A stretch of 64,000 nt of DNA from Cellulomonas sp. NTE-D12 (GCF_027923705.1 NZ_AP026442.1:868001-932000), one strand, 5' to 3'; positions 39,028-48,588 are shown, numbered from the stretch's first letter. Numbers and translations: made by a program. The notes: a model not told the origin generated them from the sequence alone.

Positions 39028-40163
39028 TGTCGCGGATCAACGTGATGCAGCCGTGGCTGGGCCCCGAGGAGATCGCCGCGGTCACCGAGGTGATCTCCTC
39101 CGGCTGGGTGGCGCAGGGCCCGCGGGTCGCGGCCTTCGAGCAGGCGTTCGCGCAGGCGATGGACGTGCCCCACGCCGTCGCGACCTCGTCCTGCACCACC
39201 GCGCTGCACCTGGCGCTGGTCGTCGCCGGCGTGCAGGCGGGCGACGAGGTGGTGGTGCCGTCGTTCTCCTTCATCGCCACCACGAACGCACCGACCTACG
39301 TCGGCGCCCGGCCGGTGTTCGCCGACGTGGACCCGGTCACCGGCAACCTGACCGCCGAGACGGTGGCCGCCGTGCTGACCGACCGCACCCGCGCCGTCGT
39401 GGTGGTCGACCAGGGTGGCGTGCCGGTGGACCTCGACGCGATCCGGGCGGTCACCGACCCGCGGGGGATCGTCGTCGTGGAGGACGCGGCGTGCGGTGCC
39501 GGCTCGACGTACCGCGGGCGCCCCGTCGGTGCCGGTGCGGACGTCGCGGCGTGGTCCTTCCACCCGCGCAAGATCGTCACCACGGGCGAGGGCGGCATGC
39601 TGACCACCCCGCACCAGGAGTGGGCCGCGCGGGCACGCCGCCTGCGGGAGCACGCCATGAGCGTCTCCGCGGCGGCCCGGCACGCCAGCGTGCTCGCCCC
39701 GCCCGAGGAGTACCTCGAGGTCGGCTACAACTACCGGATGACGGACCTGCAGGCCGCAGTCGGGATCGTCCAGCTGGACAAGCTGCCGCAGGTGGTCGCG
39801 CGCCGCCGGGAGATCGCCGCGACGTACGCCAAGCACATCGCCGAGATCCCCGGGCTCCGCGCGGTAGCCGACCCCGCCTGGGGGACGTGCAACTTCCAGT
39901 CGTTCTGGGTCGAGGTGGGACCGGGGTACCCGCTCGACCGTGAGGGGCTGCTCGCGCACCTGGCGGACCAGGAGATCTCCGCACGGCGCGGGATCATGGC
40001 GTCGCACCGGCAGCCCGCGTACGCCGCGACGGACCACGTGCCCCTGCCGGTGACCGAGCACCTGACCGACACCACGCTGATCCTGCCGGTGTTCCACCAG
40101 ATGTCGGAGTCGGAGCAGCACCGCGTGGTCGATGCGCTCCGCAGCGCCGGGCAGTCCGCATGA
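39027..40163 (+). CDS. DegT/DnrJ/EryC1 aminotransferase (first copy, PglE/ArnB-like)
   Basis: A 378-residue PLP-dependent sugar aminotransferase. The chain begins RINVMQPWLGPEEIAAVTEV, includes the cofactor segment TSSCTTALHLAL, VVEDAACGAGSTYRG, and the Schiff-base lysine in SFHPRKIVTTGEGGM. The N-terminal motif ISSGWVAQGPRVAAFE places it with enzymes that aminate 4-keto sugars. Its start overlaps the SDR stop (TGATG), and its stop overlaps the NeuD-like gene. It differs clearly from the second DegT gene at 40894, so two different amino sugars or two steps are likely. Confidence 0.9.
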   Translation: MSRINVMQPWLGPEEIAAVTEVISSGWVAQGPRVAAFEQAFAQAMDVPHAVATSSCTTALHLALVVAGVQAGDEVVVPSFSFIATTNAPTYVGARPVFADVDPVTGNLTAETVAAVLTDRTRAVVVVDQGGVPVDLDAIRAVTDPRGIVVVEDAACGAGSTYRGRPVGAGADVAAWSFHPRKIVTTGEGGMLTTPHQEWAARARRLREHAMSVSAAARHASVLAPPEEYLEVGYNYRMTDLQAAVGIVQLDKLPQVVARRREIAATYAKHIAEIPGLRAVADPAWGTCNFQSFWVEVGPGYPLDREGLLAHLADQEISARRGIMASHRQPAYAATDHVPLPVTEHLTDTTLILPVFHQMSESEQHRVVDALRSAGQSA

Positions 40164-40897
40164 GCGGCACCCCGCTGGTCCTGGTCACCACGTCCGGCCT
40201 GGCGCGGGAGGTCCTCGCGCTGCTCCGGATGCACCCGATGTACCAGGTGGTCGGCTTCGTGGACGACGACCCGGCCCGGCAGGGCACCACCGTCGACTAC
40301 GTCCCGGTCCTCGGACCGGTGCAGGCGCTCCGGGACCGGCCGGACGTCCAGGTGCTGGTGTGCGCCGGCCGCGGGTCCGTCCGCGAGGCCCTGGTGGGCC
40401 GGCTCGAGCAGCTCGGCGTCGACGAGCAGCGGTACGCCACCGTGGTCCACCCCGGGGTGGAGGTGCCACCGGGCTGCAGCGTCGGCGCCGGCAGCATCCT
40501 GCTGGCGGGCACGGTGCTCACCGCCGCGGTGACCGTGGGTCGGCACGTCGCGGTGATGCCGCACGTGACGCTGACCCACGACGACGTGGTGGAGGACTAC
40601 GCCACGGTGTGCGCCGGCGTGCACCTGGCCGGCCGTGTCCGCGTCGGCCGGGCGGCGTACCTCGGCACCGGTTCCACGGTCCGCGAGGACGTGCAGGTCG
40701 GTGCGGGCGCGACGCTCGGCATGGGTGCGGCGCTGGTCGACGACCTGCCGGCGGGGCAGACGTGGGCGGGTGTGCCGGCCCGTCACCTCGCCGCCGCCGT
40801 GCGGGCACCCCGGCACGGCGTGAGCGCACGGGTCGAGACGACGGACGACGCGGGGCCGGCGACGGCCCCGGACGAGCAGAGAGCAGGCGCAGCATGA
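40160..40897 (+). CDS. NeuD/PglD-like sugar acyltransferase
   Basis: A 245-residue trimeric-type enzyme with an N-terminal Rossmann domain (LVLVTTSGLAREVLALLR, VVGFVDDDPARQG) and a C-terminal left-handed beta-helix of hexapeptides (VVHPGVEVPPGCSVGAGSIL through VGAGATLGMGAALVDD). NeuD/PglD enzymes N- or O-acetylate amino sugars. The active-site histidine is likely in MPHVTLTHDDVV. It is co-translated with the DegT genes on both sides (ATGA overlaps). The substrate is probably the 4-amino sugar made by the preceding genes (inference). Confidence 0.87.
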   Translation: MSGTPLVLVTTSGLAREVLALLRMHPMYQVVGFVDDDPARQGTTVDYVPVLGPVQALRDRPDVQVLVCAGRGSVREALVGRLEQLGVDEQRYATVVHPGVEVPPGCSVGAGSILLAGTVLTAAVTVGRHVAVMPHVTLTHDDVVEDYATVCAGVHLAGRVRVGRAAYLGTGSTVREDVQVGAGATLGMGAALVDDLPAGQTWAGVPARHLAAAVRAPRHGVSARVETTDDAGPATAPDEQRAGAA

Positions 40898-42009
40898 GCA
40901 TCCCCTTCGTCGACCTGTTGGCCCAGCACGCCGAGGTGGCCGACGAGGTCCGAGCCGGCCTCGACGAGGTGTTCGCCGCGACGGCGTTCGTGGGTGGCCC
41001 TGCGGTCAGCGCCTTCGAGGCGGACTACGCCGCCTACGTCGGCGCCGCGCACTGCATCGGCGTCGCCAACGGCACCGACGCGCTCGAGCTGGCGCTGCGG
41101 GCCGTGGGCGTACGCCCTGGTGGCGAGGTGATCGTCCCGGCCAACACGTTCATCGCGACGGCGGAGGCCGCGTCGCGCATCGGTGCCGTGCCGGTGCCGG
41201 TGGACGTCGACCCCGTGCACCTGCTGATGGACCCGGCGGCGGTCCGGGCCGCCGTGGGTCCGCGCACGGAGGCGATCGTCCCGGTGCACCTGTTCGGCCA
41301 GGTGGCGCCCGTCGAGGAGCTCGGCAAGATCGCCGCCGACGCGGGTGTCCCGCTGATCGAGGACGCCGCCCAGGCGCAGGGTGCCCGCCGCAACGGCCGC
41401 TCGGCCGGCACGTTCGGGCTCGCGGCCGGCACCAGCTTCTACCCGGGCAAGAACCTCGGTGCCGCCGGTGACGGTGGGGCGGTCACGACGTCCGACGCCC
41501 AGGTCGCCCGGTCGGTCCGCGTCATCGCGGCGCACGGCTCGGCGCACAAGTACGACCACGAGGTGATCGGCTTCAACTCGCGTCTCGACACGGTGCAGGC
41601 CGTCGTGCTCGCTGCGAAGCTCCGTCGCCTCGAGGCGTGGAACGCCGCGCGCCGGGCCGCCGCGGACCGCTACGCCGTGCTGCTCGACGGTGTCGACGCG
41701 GTGCAGCTGCCGACGACGGCCGAGGGGAACGAGGACATCTGGCACCTCTACGTGGTGCAGGTGGACGAGCGCGACCGGGTCCTGGCCGAGCTGTCGGCCG
41801 CGGGCATCGGGGTCGGCATCCACTACCCGACGCCGGTGCACCTGACGGCCGCGTACGCCGACCTAGGTCTGGGTCGCGGCGCCTTCCCCGTCGCCGAGGC
41901 GGCGGCGGACCGCATCCTGTCCCTTCCGATGTTCCCCCACCTCACCTCCGGGCAGCAGGAGCAGGTGGTGGAGCAGCTCGCCAGGTCCGTGGCCCGGACG
42001 GCCCCGTGA
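40894..42009 (+). CDS. DegT aminotransferase (second copy, WlbC/WbpE/FdtB-like)
   Basis: A 371-residue PLP enzyme. The start MSIPFVDLLAQHAEV is typical of 3-keto-sugar aminotransferases such as WbpE/WlbC and FdtB. The segments VANGTDALELAL, IEDAAQAQGARRNG and the Schiff-base lysine in SFYPGKNLGAAGDGG are clear. With the WlbA-like oxidoreductase and the WlbB-like acetyltransferase it completes three consecutive steps of 2,3-diacetamido-uronic acid synthesis. It overlaps the upstream gene by four bases; a 76-bp gap separates it from the next. Confidence 0.9.
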   Translation: MSIPFVDLLAQHAEVADEVRAGLDEVFAATAFVGGPAVSAFEADYAAYVGAAHCIGVANGTDALELALRAVGVRPGGEVIVPANTFIATAEAASRIGAVPVPVDVDPVHLLMDPAAVRAAVGPRTEAIVPVHLFGQVAPVEELGKIAADAGVPLIEDAAQAQGARRNGRSAGTFGLAAGTSFYPGKNLGAAGDGGAVTTSDAQVARSVRVIAAHGSAHKYDHEVIGFNSRLDTVQAVVLAAKLRRLEAWNAARRAAADRYAVLLDGVDAVQLPTTAEGNEDIWHLYVVQVDERDRVLAELSAAGIGVGIHYPTPVHLTAAYADLGLGRGAFPVAEAAADRILSLPMFPHLTSGQQEQVVEQLARSVARTAP

Positions 42010-42085
42010 CGACGCCGCAGCCCGAGCCGCCGGGGGTGCGCAGCCGAACCCGGCGGCACGAGGCTGCGGACGCACGGAGGCCGCG

Positions 42086-43303
42086 ATGAGGGTCCTCGTG
42101 TGCCCCGCGATGATGGAGATCGGCGGCAGCCAGCTCAACGCGATCGAGCTGGCGGCCGCGGTCCGCGACCTCGGTCACGAGGTGGTCGTGTACGGACCGC
42201 CCGGCGTGCTCGTCGAGCGCGTGCTGGCGTCCGGCCTCGAGCACGTCGTCGCGCCGCGGGAGAACGCATGGCCCACCCGTGCGGGCACCGCCGCGCTGCG
42301 CAGGCTCGTCCGGGACCGCGCCATCGACGTCGTCCACGCGTACGAGTGGGGCCCCGCGGTCGACGCGGCACTGGGCCCGCACCTGGTGGCGGGCGTGCCG
42401 CTGGTGGTGACGGTGCTGTCGATGTCGGTCCCCGACGTCGTGCCCCGCGAGGTGCCGCTGGTCGTCGGGACCGCCGACCTCGTCGCCGGCTCCGCGGGAC
42501 GTCGCGGCCCCACGCTCCTGATGGAGCCGCCGATCGACACGCACAGCAACGCGCCGGGGGCGGAGGCGCAGGCGCGCGCCGCCCTGGGTCTGCAGCCCGA
42601 CGACGTGGTTCTGACGGTGGTCGGCAGGCTGGTGGACGACCTGGGCAAGCTGCCGGGGGTGCTCGACGCGATCGCCGTGGCGGACCAGCTGGCCGACCGC
42701 GGGGTGCGCCTCGTCGTCGCCGGCGGTGGTCCGGGGCTCGCGGCGGTCCGTCAGGCGGCCGAGGAGGTCAACGACCGCCAGGGCCGCCGCGTGGTCGTGG
42801 TCACCGGCCCGCTGCTGGACCCTCGTGACGCGTACGCCGCCGCGGACGTGGTCCTCGGCATGGGCAGCTCGGCGCTGAAGGGCATGGCCTTCGGCAAGCC
42901 CCTGGTGGTCCAGGGTGCCGAGGGCTTCTGGCGGCGGATGGACCCGACGACGGTCGACGAGTTCCTCGCCCAGGGCTGGTGGGGGCTCGGCGGCCGCGGC
43001 CGGTCCGACCTGCTGGACGCCCTCCTGCCGCTGCTCGACGACGACGGGCTGCGCGAGCGGCTCGGGGCGGCGGGCCGGGCCCTGGTCCAGGAGCGCTTCA
43101 GCCTCGAGCGCGCGAGTCGCTGGCTGGTGGACCTCTACGAGCGCGCGGTCGACGAGCAGCCGACGACGACGCGGCGCATCGCGGACGTCGTCGCCACCGC
43201 GGGACGGGTCGCGCGGCTGAAGCTCGCGCTCGCCCGCGACGGTCTGGGGCAGCGGCCTGCCGCCGCGGACGCCGGGAGCACGGCTGCGCAGGTGGTCGCA
43301 TGA
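42086..43303 (+). CDS. GT4-family glycosyltransferase
   Basis: A 405-residue GT-B enzyme. The N-terminus is MRVLVCPAMMEIGGSQLNAI with the acceptor-side loop GGSQ. In the C-terminal half, DVVLTVVGRLVDDLGKLPGV and AGGGPGLAAVRQ form the donor-binding core. The DVVLGMGSSALKGMAFGKPLVV segment replaces the usual E-x7-E helix and lacks the first glutamate, which may indicate a divergent donor site. It is preceded by a 76-bp gap and overlaps the flippase gene by four bases. Confidence 0.85.
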   Translation: MRVLVCPAMMEIGGSQLNAIELAAAVRDLGHEVVVYGPPGVLVERVLASGLEHVVAPRENAWPTRAGTAALRRLVRDRAIDVVHAYEWGPAVDAALGPHLVAGVPLVVTVLSMSVPDVVPREVPLVVGTADLVAGSAGRRGPTLLMEPPIDTHSNAPGAEAQARAALGLQPDDVVLTVVGRLVDDLGKLPGVLDAIAVADQLADRGVRLVVAGGGPGLAAVRQAAEEVNDRQGRRVVVVTGPLLDPRDAYAAADVVLGMGSSALKGMAFGKPLVVQGAEGFWRRMDPTTVDEFLAQGWWGLGGRGRSDLLDALLPLLDDDGLRERLGAAGRALVQERFSLERASRWLVDLYERAVDEQPTTTRRIADVVATAGRVARLKLALARDGLGQRPAAADAGSTAAQVVA

Positions 43304-44865
43304 CCAGCACCGCACCGGCTGGAGCCCTCGGGGCGCACGTGCGCCGCGGGCTGGCGTGGAGCGCGCTGAGCACCGTCACGCTGCGGGTCGGCGGGTTCCT
43401 GGTCGGCATCGTGCTGGCCCGGGTGCTCGGACCGTCGGAGTTCGGCGTGTACGCCGTCGCTCTGACCGTCCAGGCGGTGCTGGTGACCCTCGCCGACCTG
43501 GGGCTGAGCGCCGACCTGATCCGGTCCCACGAGCCGGAGCGGCTCGCGCCGACGGTCGGTCTGCTCTCGCTGGTCGCGGGCGGCGTGCTCACCGCCGGCA
43601 TGGTGGCGACGGCCCCGCTCGTGGCCACCGCGATGGGCAGCCCCCAGTCGGCGCCCGTCGTCGCCGTGCTGTCCACGACGCTCCTGCTCGCAGGCGCCGG
43701 GGTGGTGCCGTACGCCGCGCTGCAGCGGGCCTTCGACCAGAAGAAGATCTTCTCCATCGCCGTCGTGGACTTCGTCGTCGGCACCGCCGTCACGCTCGGG
43801 CTGCTCGCCGCCGGCTGGGGCGCGATGGCGCTGGCCATCGGTCGCGTGGCGGCACAGCTGGTGACGCTGGTGCTGCAGTTCGCGCTGACCCGGACGCGGC
43901 CGCGGTTCGGGCTCGACCGTGCGGTGCTCCGGCCGACGCTGCTGTTCGGCCTGCCCGTCGCGGGGGCCAACCTGCTGTCCTGGGCGCTGCTCAACGTGGA
44001 CAACGTCGTGGTCGCCCGGCTGCTCGGCTCCACCGCGCTCGGGTTCTACGTGCTCGCCTTCAACATCTCGAACTGGCCGATGTCCGCGATCGGGCAGGTG
44101 GTGCGATCGGTCGCGCTGCCGGCGTTCGCGGTCCAGGGCCGCGCGCGCACCGACCAGGGTCGGTCGACGGGGGACGACCTCTCACCGGCCGCCGGGCTGG
44201 CTGCCGCGGCGGCGCTCCCGGCCGGGGTGCTGCTCGCCGCCCTGGCGACGCCCGTCGTGCGCGTGGTCTACGGCGACGTGTGGCGCCCGTCGGTGCCGGT
44301 GCTCGCCGCGCTGGGGCTCTTCGGTGCGATGCGCGTGCTGTTCGACCTGTTCGCGTCGTACCTGCTCGCGAGGGGTCGGTCCCGCGCGGTGCTGCTGGTG
44401 CAGGTGGTGTGGTTCGTCGCCCTGGTGGTCGGCGTGGTGGTCGGTGCACGCGGCTGGGGCATCGCCGGGGCCGGTTGGGCGCACCTGGTGGTCGCCCTGG
44501 TCGTGGTGCTGCCCGCCTACGTGTGGGCGCTGCGTGGCGCCGGTGTGCCGTGGCGGCCGCTCGGCCGCGCGCTCGTCCGTCCCGCGTCGACGTCGGCGCT
44601 CGCCGGTGTGGTGGCCGGCGGCCTCGCCCACGTGCTGTCGACCCCCGCGGTGTCCCTGGTGGTCGGCTGCGTCGTGGGCGGCGCGGTGTACGCGGCGCTG
44701 ACCCTCCGCTGGTTCCGCGGCGCCGTCGCGGGCCTGCGCCGTGGCACCGCGGAGGTCGAGCCGGAGCCGGCGTCCGAGGTGGCAGCGCCCGTCGAGGCGG
44801 ACCCCGTCACGCCGGGCCACACCGTGGCCGGGGCGGCACTCGGTGCGACGGGGGTGGCGCCGTGA
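43300..44865 (+). CDS. Wzx-like lipid-linked oligosaccharide flippase
   Basis: A 521-residue integral membrane protein of the polysaccharide transporter/MVF-type superfamily with about 12-14 helices. The N-terminus GLAWSALSTVTLRVGGFLVG then ARVLGPSEFGVYAVALTV is the family signature, and NVDNVVVARLLGSTALGFY in the middle is typical of PST flippases. It would move the undecaprenyl-linked repeat unit across the membrane. A charged Glu/Pro/Ala-rich tail follows the last helix. Co-translated with the GT4 before it and GT2 after it. Confidence 0.92.
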   Translation: MTSTAPAGALGAHVRRGLAWSALSTVTLRVGGFLVGIVLARVLGPSEFGVYAVALTVQAVLVTLADLGLSADLIRSHEPERLAPTVGLLSLVAGGVLTAGMVATAPLVATAMGSPQSAPVVAVLSTTLLLAGAGVVPYAALQRAFDQKKIFSIAVVDFVVGTAVTLGLLAAGWGAMALAIGRVAAQLVTLVLQFALTRTRPRFGLDRAVLRPTLLFGLPVAGANLLSWALLNVDNVVVARLLGSTALGFYVLAFNISNWPMSAIGQVVRSVALPAFAVQGRARTDQGRSTGDDLSPAAGLAAAAALPAGVLLAALATPVVRVVYGDVWRPSVPVLAALGLFGAMRVLFDLFASYLLARGRSRAVLLVQVVWFVALVVGVVVGARGWGIAGAGWAHLVVALVVVLPAYVWALRGAGVPWRPLGRALVRPASTSALAGVVAGGLAHVLSTPAVSLVVGCVVGGAVYAALTLRWFRGAVAGLRRGTAEVEPEPASEVAAPVEADPVTPGHTVAGAALGATGVAP

Positions 44866-45992
44866 CCGCCGATCGCAGCACCCTGGCGCGCACCCGCTCG
44901 GGGAGGGTCCTGCACATCGTGCCGGTGGCGCTGCGCAGGCGCCCGCACGTCGCGGTCGTGGTCCCGTGCTTCAACTACGGCCGGTTCCTGCCCGCGGCTG
45001 TCGGCAGCGTGCTGGCCCAGCCGGGGGTCGACGTCAGCGTGGTGGTGGTCGACGACGCGTCCACGGACGACAGCCTCGAGGTGGCGCGCTCGCTGGCCGC
45101 GGCCGACCCTCGGGTGCAGGTGATCGCGCACGAGTCCAACCGCGGCCCGGTCGAGACGTTCAACGACGGTCTGGCGGCCGCACGCGGCGACTACCTGGTC
45201 CGCCTCGACGCCGACGACCTGCTCACGCCCGGTTCGCTGGCGCGCGCCGTGGCCGTCGGAGAGGCGTTGCCCGACGTCGGCCTGGTGTACGGGCACCCGG
45301 TGCACTTCCACGGCGACCCACCGGCGCCGCGCCGAGGTCGGGACCGGGCCAGCGGGTGGACGGTGTGGCCGGGCACCCAGTGGCTCGCGGACCGCTGCGC
45401 CGACGGCACCAACGTGATCACCTCGCCCGAGGTGGTGATGCGCATGTCCGTGGTCGAGCGCGTCGGTGGCCAGCAGCCGCTCGCGCACACGCACGACATG
45501 GAGATGTGGTTCCGGATCGCGGCGTTCGCCGACGTCGCGTACGTGCGCGGCTGCGACCAGGCGCTGCACCGCGAGCACGCGGACAGCCTGTCCGCGCGGA
45601 AGGTGGACGACGTCAAGGACCTCGAGCAGCGCCTCGAGGCGTTCGAGGTGCTCTTCGCCGGTGTCGTCGGGGAGGTTCCGGGCGCCTCCGTGCTCCGCAG
45701 CACCGCGTTGCGCGCCGTCGCCCTGCGGGCTCTCGAGATCGCCTCGCACCGGCTGGACCGGGGCCGCGCGTCGGAGTCGGTGACCCAGGGACTGGCCGCG
45801 GTCGCGCTCCGCGCATGGCCCGAGGTCGTCGGGCAGCCGGCCTGGGCGCGGCTCCAGCGCCGGCTGCAGGCGCCGGGCGGCTGGTCGCCCCGGCGTCCGG
45901 CCGCCGTGCTCGCCTCCGCGGCGTCGCGCGTCGAGGCCGAGCGCGCCGTCTGGCGCTGGGAGCGGCACGGCGTGTACGGCGGCGCGCGCTGA
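44862..45992 (+). CDS. GT2-family glycosyltransferase
   Basis: A 376-residue GT-A enzyme. HVAVVVPCFNYGRFLPAAVG and VVVVDDASTDDSLEVA form the UDP-binding N-terminal part; LVRLDADDLLTPG carries the DxD metal motif. Later motifs VVERVGGQQPLAHTHDMEMW hold the likely catalytic base region. The GTG overlaps the flippase stop (GTGA). It is the last gene of the coupled operon that begins at 36956. Confidence 0.92.
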   Translation: MTADRSTLARTRSGRVLHIVPVALRRRPHVAVVVPCFNYGRFLPAAVGSVLAQPGVDVSVVVVDDASTDDSLEVARSLAAADPRVQVIAHESNRGPVETFNDGLAAARGDYLVRLDADDLLTPGSLARAVAVGEALPDVGLVYGHPVHFHGDPPAPRRGRDRASGWTVWPGTQWLADRCADGTNVITSPEVVMRMSVVERVGGQQPLAHTHDMEMWFRIAAFADVAYVRGCDQALHREHADSLSARKVDDVKDLEQRLEAFEVLFAGVVGEVPGASVLRSTALRAVALRALEIASHRLDRGRASESVTQGLAAVALRAWPEVVGQPAWARLQRRLQAPGGWSPRRPAAVLASAASRVEAERAVWRWERHGVYGGAR

Positions 45993-46046
45993 CCGACCCG
46001 ACCACCCGGTGCGCGCCACGCGGCGACCGCCGTCGGGACGCCGACG

Positions 46047-47090
46047 TCAGCCCAGGATCGTCCGGAACGCCGCGCCTAGGTCCTCGCGGAGACCCTCGTC
46101 GGAGTACCGGCCGAGGATGGCCTGCGACGCCTGCCGGCCGAGCCGGCGTCGCTGCGCCTCCGGCAGCTCCGTCGCGGCGAGCGTCGCCTCGACCAGCTCG
46201 AGCGTGCCGGTGACCGGCCGGCACAGCTGCGGGTCGAAGAACTCGTCGCCGCCGCCGCCGGTGTAGCCGACCACGTAGCAGCCGCTGGCCATCGCCTCCG
46301 CGGGGGGCAGGCCGAACCCCTCGAGCTCGGAGAAGCTGACGAACACCGAGCAGCGGCGCATCAGGTCCGCGATCGCCCGTTCGCTCAGCCCCGAGGCGGC
46401 CACCGTGGTCCAGCCCGGCCTGCGGCTGGCCATCACGTGCTCGAGCAGCTGCGCCTCACGCCGCCGGTGGGCACGCACGTAGCCGAGCACCGGCTCCCGA
46501 GCACCGTCCGGTCCGGGGTGGAACACGGCGCCGTCGACCACGGGCCGGCACAGGTGCACCGGCAGCTGCGGGAACGCCAGCTCCAGGAACCGCCGGTTGT
46601 CCTCCGACACCGTCATCAGCCCGACCAGCGACGGCAGGCCGGCGTACGGCGCACCGGGACCTGCGGTCGCCGGCAGCTCGTCGTACGTCCGGTAGGCGTT
46701 CTGGTTGAACACCACCACGCGCACGTCCGCCGGTAGCGCGTGCAGCCCGATCCCGTAGTACTCGGGCACGACCAGGACGTCCTGCGGTGAGAGCACCAGG
46801 TCGCGGGGGTAGACGATCCGCGTGTCGTTGTCGAACCAGGTGCACCGGAACCCCTCGCGTGCGTGCAGCACAGCGGCGGGGATGCCCATGGCGTTGAGGG
46901 TGTCGACGTGCCGGTAGAGCACCCGGACGCCGCCGCTGGGGCTGTCGAGGTGCGGGGTCAGGTAGTACGCGGTCGGCGGTCCGACGGCCGGGCCCACCCG
47001 GAGCCGGGGCAGCTGGCGTGGCCGCAGGTGCCGGACGCCCGAGGTCGCGAGCCGTGCCGAATCGGCGAGGCGGTCACGCAGACCGCTCAC
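46047..47090 (-). CDS. Glycosyltransferase, GT4-like (rhamnan-type family)
   Basis: A 347-residue GT-B-like protein. PTAYYLTPHLDSPSGGVRVL opens the fold; VVVFNQNAYRTYDEL, MTVSEDNRRFLE and the donor-side SFSELEGFGLPPAEAMASGC (E-x7-E) are clear. Such enzymes occur in capsule and rhamnan clusters. The frame is open up to 47213, overlapping the next gene, but the GTG at 47090 removes an unlikely Pro-rich leader; the start is not certain. It is on the opposite strand to the coupled operon and follows the ligase-like gene. Confidence 0.8.
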   Translation of the reverse strand: MSGLRDRLADSARLATSGVRHLRPRQLPRLRVGPAVGPPTAYYLTPHLDSPSGGVRVLYRHVDTLNAMGIPAAVLHAREGFRCTWFDNDTRIVYPRDLVLSPQDVLVVPEYYGIGLHALPADVRVVVFNQNAYRTYDELPATAGPGAPYAGLPSLVGLMTVSEDNRRFLELAFPQLPVHLCRPVVDGAVFHPGPDGAREPVLGYVRAHRRREAQLLEHVMASRRPGWTTVAASGLSERAIADLMRRCSVFVSFSELEGFGLPPAEAMASGCYVVGYTGGGGDEFFDPQLCRPVTGTLELVEATLAATELPEAQRRRLGRQASQAILGRYSDEGLREDLGAAFRTILG

Positions 47091-47175
47091 GGCGCACCGG
47101 TGACGAGGTCCCGGTGGCTCGCCGGACGTGCGCGGGCTGCGCGGGCTCGGCGGGGCACGCGGCCACAGTAACCAC

Positions 47176-48588
47176 TCAGGTCCGGCCGGCCGGGAGGGGT
47201 CCGGGAAGATCACCCGCGCCCGGCCTCGGTGCAGCAGCGACCGCCGCCGGGTCCGGACGTGCGCCGGCCTGCGTGGTCAGTCGCGACAGCGCCGCCACCA
47301 GACCGAGGAACAGGAAGAGGCAGCCCGCGACCTGCGGGAAGCCCAGCGCGTCGAACGTCGCGGCGGCCGCGGCGGCGGAGGCCAGGCCTGCCACGAGGCT
47401 GACGGCCAGGCTGCGATCGGCCACCGACGGGAGGCGCCGGCCCATCCGCACCGCGACCACGGCCGCGGTGACCAGCAGGGCCAGGAACGTGGCCAGGCCC
47501 ACCAGTCCGGTCTCGACGACCGTGCCGAGGTACTGGTTGTCGAGGATGTGGTACCGCGGCAGGAAGGTGCCGAAGCCCCGTCCGAACAGCGGGTCGAGGC
47601 CCACGTAGCGCAGCGCGATCCCGTAGGAGTCCACCCGCGACAGGGCGCTGTTGTCCGAGGAGATGCCGGTGAACAGCCGCGTCATCGTGCCGAGCAGGCC
47701 CGGCACCGCGACGTAGACGGCACCGAAGCCGCCGACCAGCGCCACGTAGGCCCAGCGACGCCGCTCCTTGGGCCACGTCGGCAGCACCACGACCAGGACG
47801 AGGGCCAGCCCGAGGATGGCGGAGCGCGAGAGGGTGACGGGGATCGCCGCACCGATGGCGACGACGGGGAACCAGCGACGGACCGGTCCGCGCCGCCGGT
47901 CGTTCAGGGCCAGGTGCAGGGCCAGCGGCAGCACCATCGTCAGGAGGACGCCGAACTCGATCGGGTGCGTCGAGGTGCCCGCCGCGCGGGAGAAGCCGTT
48001 CCGCGCGAACACCCCCGTCACGGCGCTGTTCTGCGTGAGGCCGGGGATGACGATCCGGTCGACGAAGGCCGTGCCGGTGGTGAACTGGAGCAGGCCCACC
48101 AGTGCACCGACCGCCGTACCGGCGACGACCACCCGGAGCACGTCGTCGAGCCGCTCCCTGGTGGTGATGCCGTCGCCGGCGACCAGCAGGATCCCCGCCC
48201 ACGACAGGACGACGAGCATGCCGCGGTCCGCGGCGCTCAGCTCGACCCCCTCGATCGGTCGCGTCACGGCGACGATGTACGACACCAAGGTCGCGAACCA
48301 GAACACGCCCATCGCGAGCTGGACGGGCCGCCGGGTGCGGACCTGCGGCAGGCGGGCGAGGAAGTGGCTCGCCGCCCACCAGAAGGCACCGGCCATCCCG
48401 AGCACCTGCGCCGGGCTGCCGGCGGAGCCCAGCGGCGCGAGCACCAGCTTGGCGGGCAGCACGAGCAGCAGCACCGCCCACAGCCGCAGGAGGCTCGCGG
48501 CGTCCGGGCGGCGGGCGCCGAGGTCGACCACGTCCGGCGTGGGCTCGAACGGCGTCGAGAGGTCAGCGCCGCGCGCCGTGCGGTTCAT
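47176..48588 (-). CDS. O-antigen ligase/polymerase-like membrane protein (Wzy_C family)
   Basis: A 470-residue integral membrane protein with about 10-12 helices. A large extracytoplasmic loop holds GIALRYVGLDPLFGRGFGTF and RYHILDNQYLGTVVETGLVG, the Wzy_C/WaaL-type pattern; the HPIEFG segment and RSAILGLALV helix fit. It would polymerise repeat units or ligate polymer to an acceptor. Its start overlaps the last 26 bases of the Wzz-like gene, so the two are coupled. Confidence 0.85.
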   Translation of the reverse strand: MNRTARGADLSTPFEPTPDVVDLGARRPDAASLLRLWAVLLLVLPAKLVLAPLGSAGSPAQVLGMAGAFWWAASHFLARLPQVRTRRPVQLAMGVFWFATLVSYIVAVTRPIEGVELSAADRGMLVVLSWAGILLVAGDGITTRERLDDVLRVVVAGTAVGALVGLLQFTTGTAFVDRIVIPGLTQNSAVTGVFARNGFSRAAGTSTHPIEFGVLLTMVLPLALHLALNDRRRGPVRRWFPVVAIGAAIPVTLSRSAILGLALVLVVVLPTWPKERRRWAYVALVGGFGAVYVAVPGLLGTMTRLFTGISSDNSALSRVDSYGIALRYVGLDPLFGRGFGTFLPRYHILDNQYLGTVVETGLVGLATFLALLVTAAVVAVRMGRRLPSVADRSLAVSLVAGLASAAAAAATFDALGFPQVAGCLFLFLGLVAALSRLTTQAGARPDPAAVAAAPRPGAGDLPGPLPAGRT

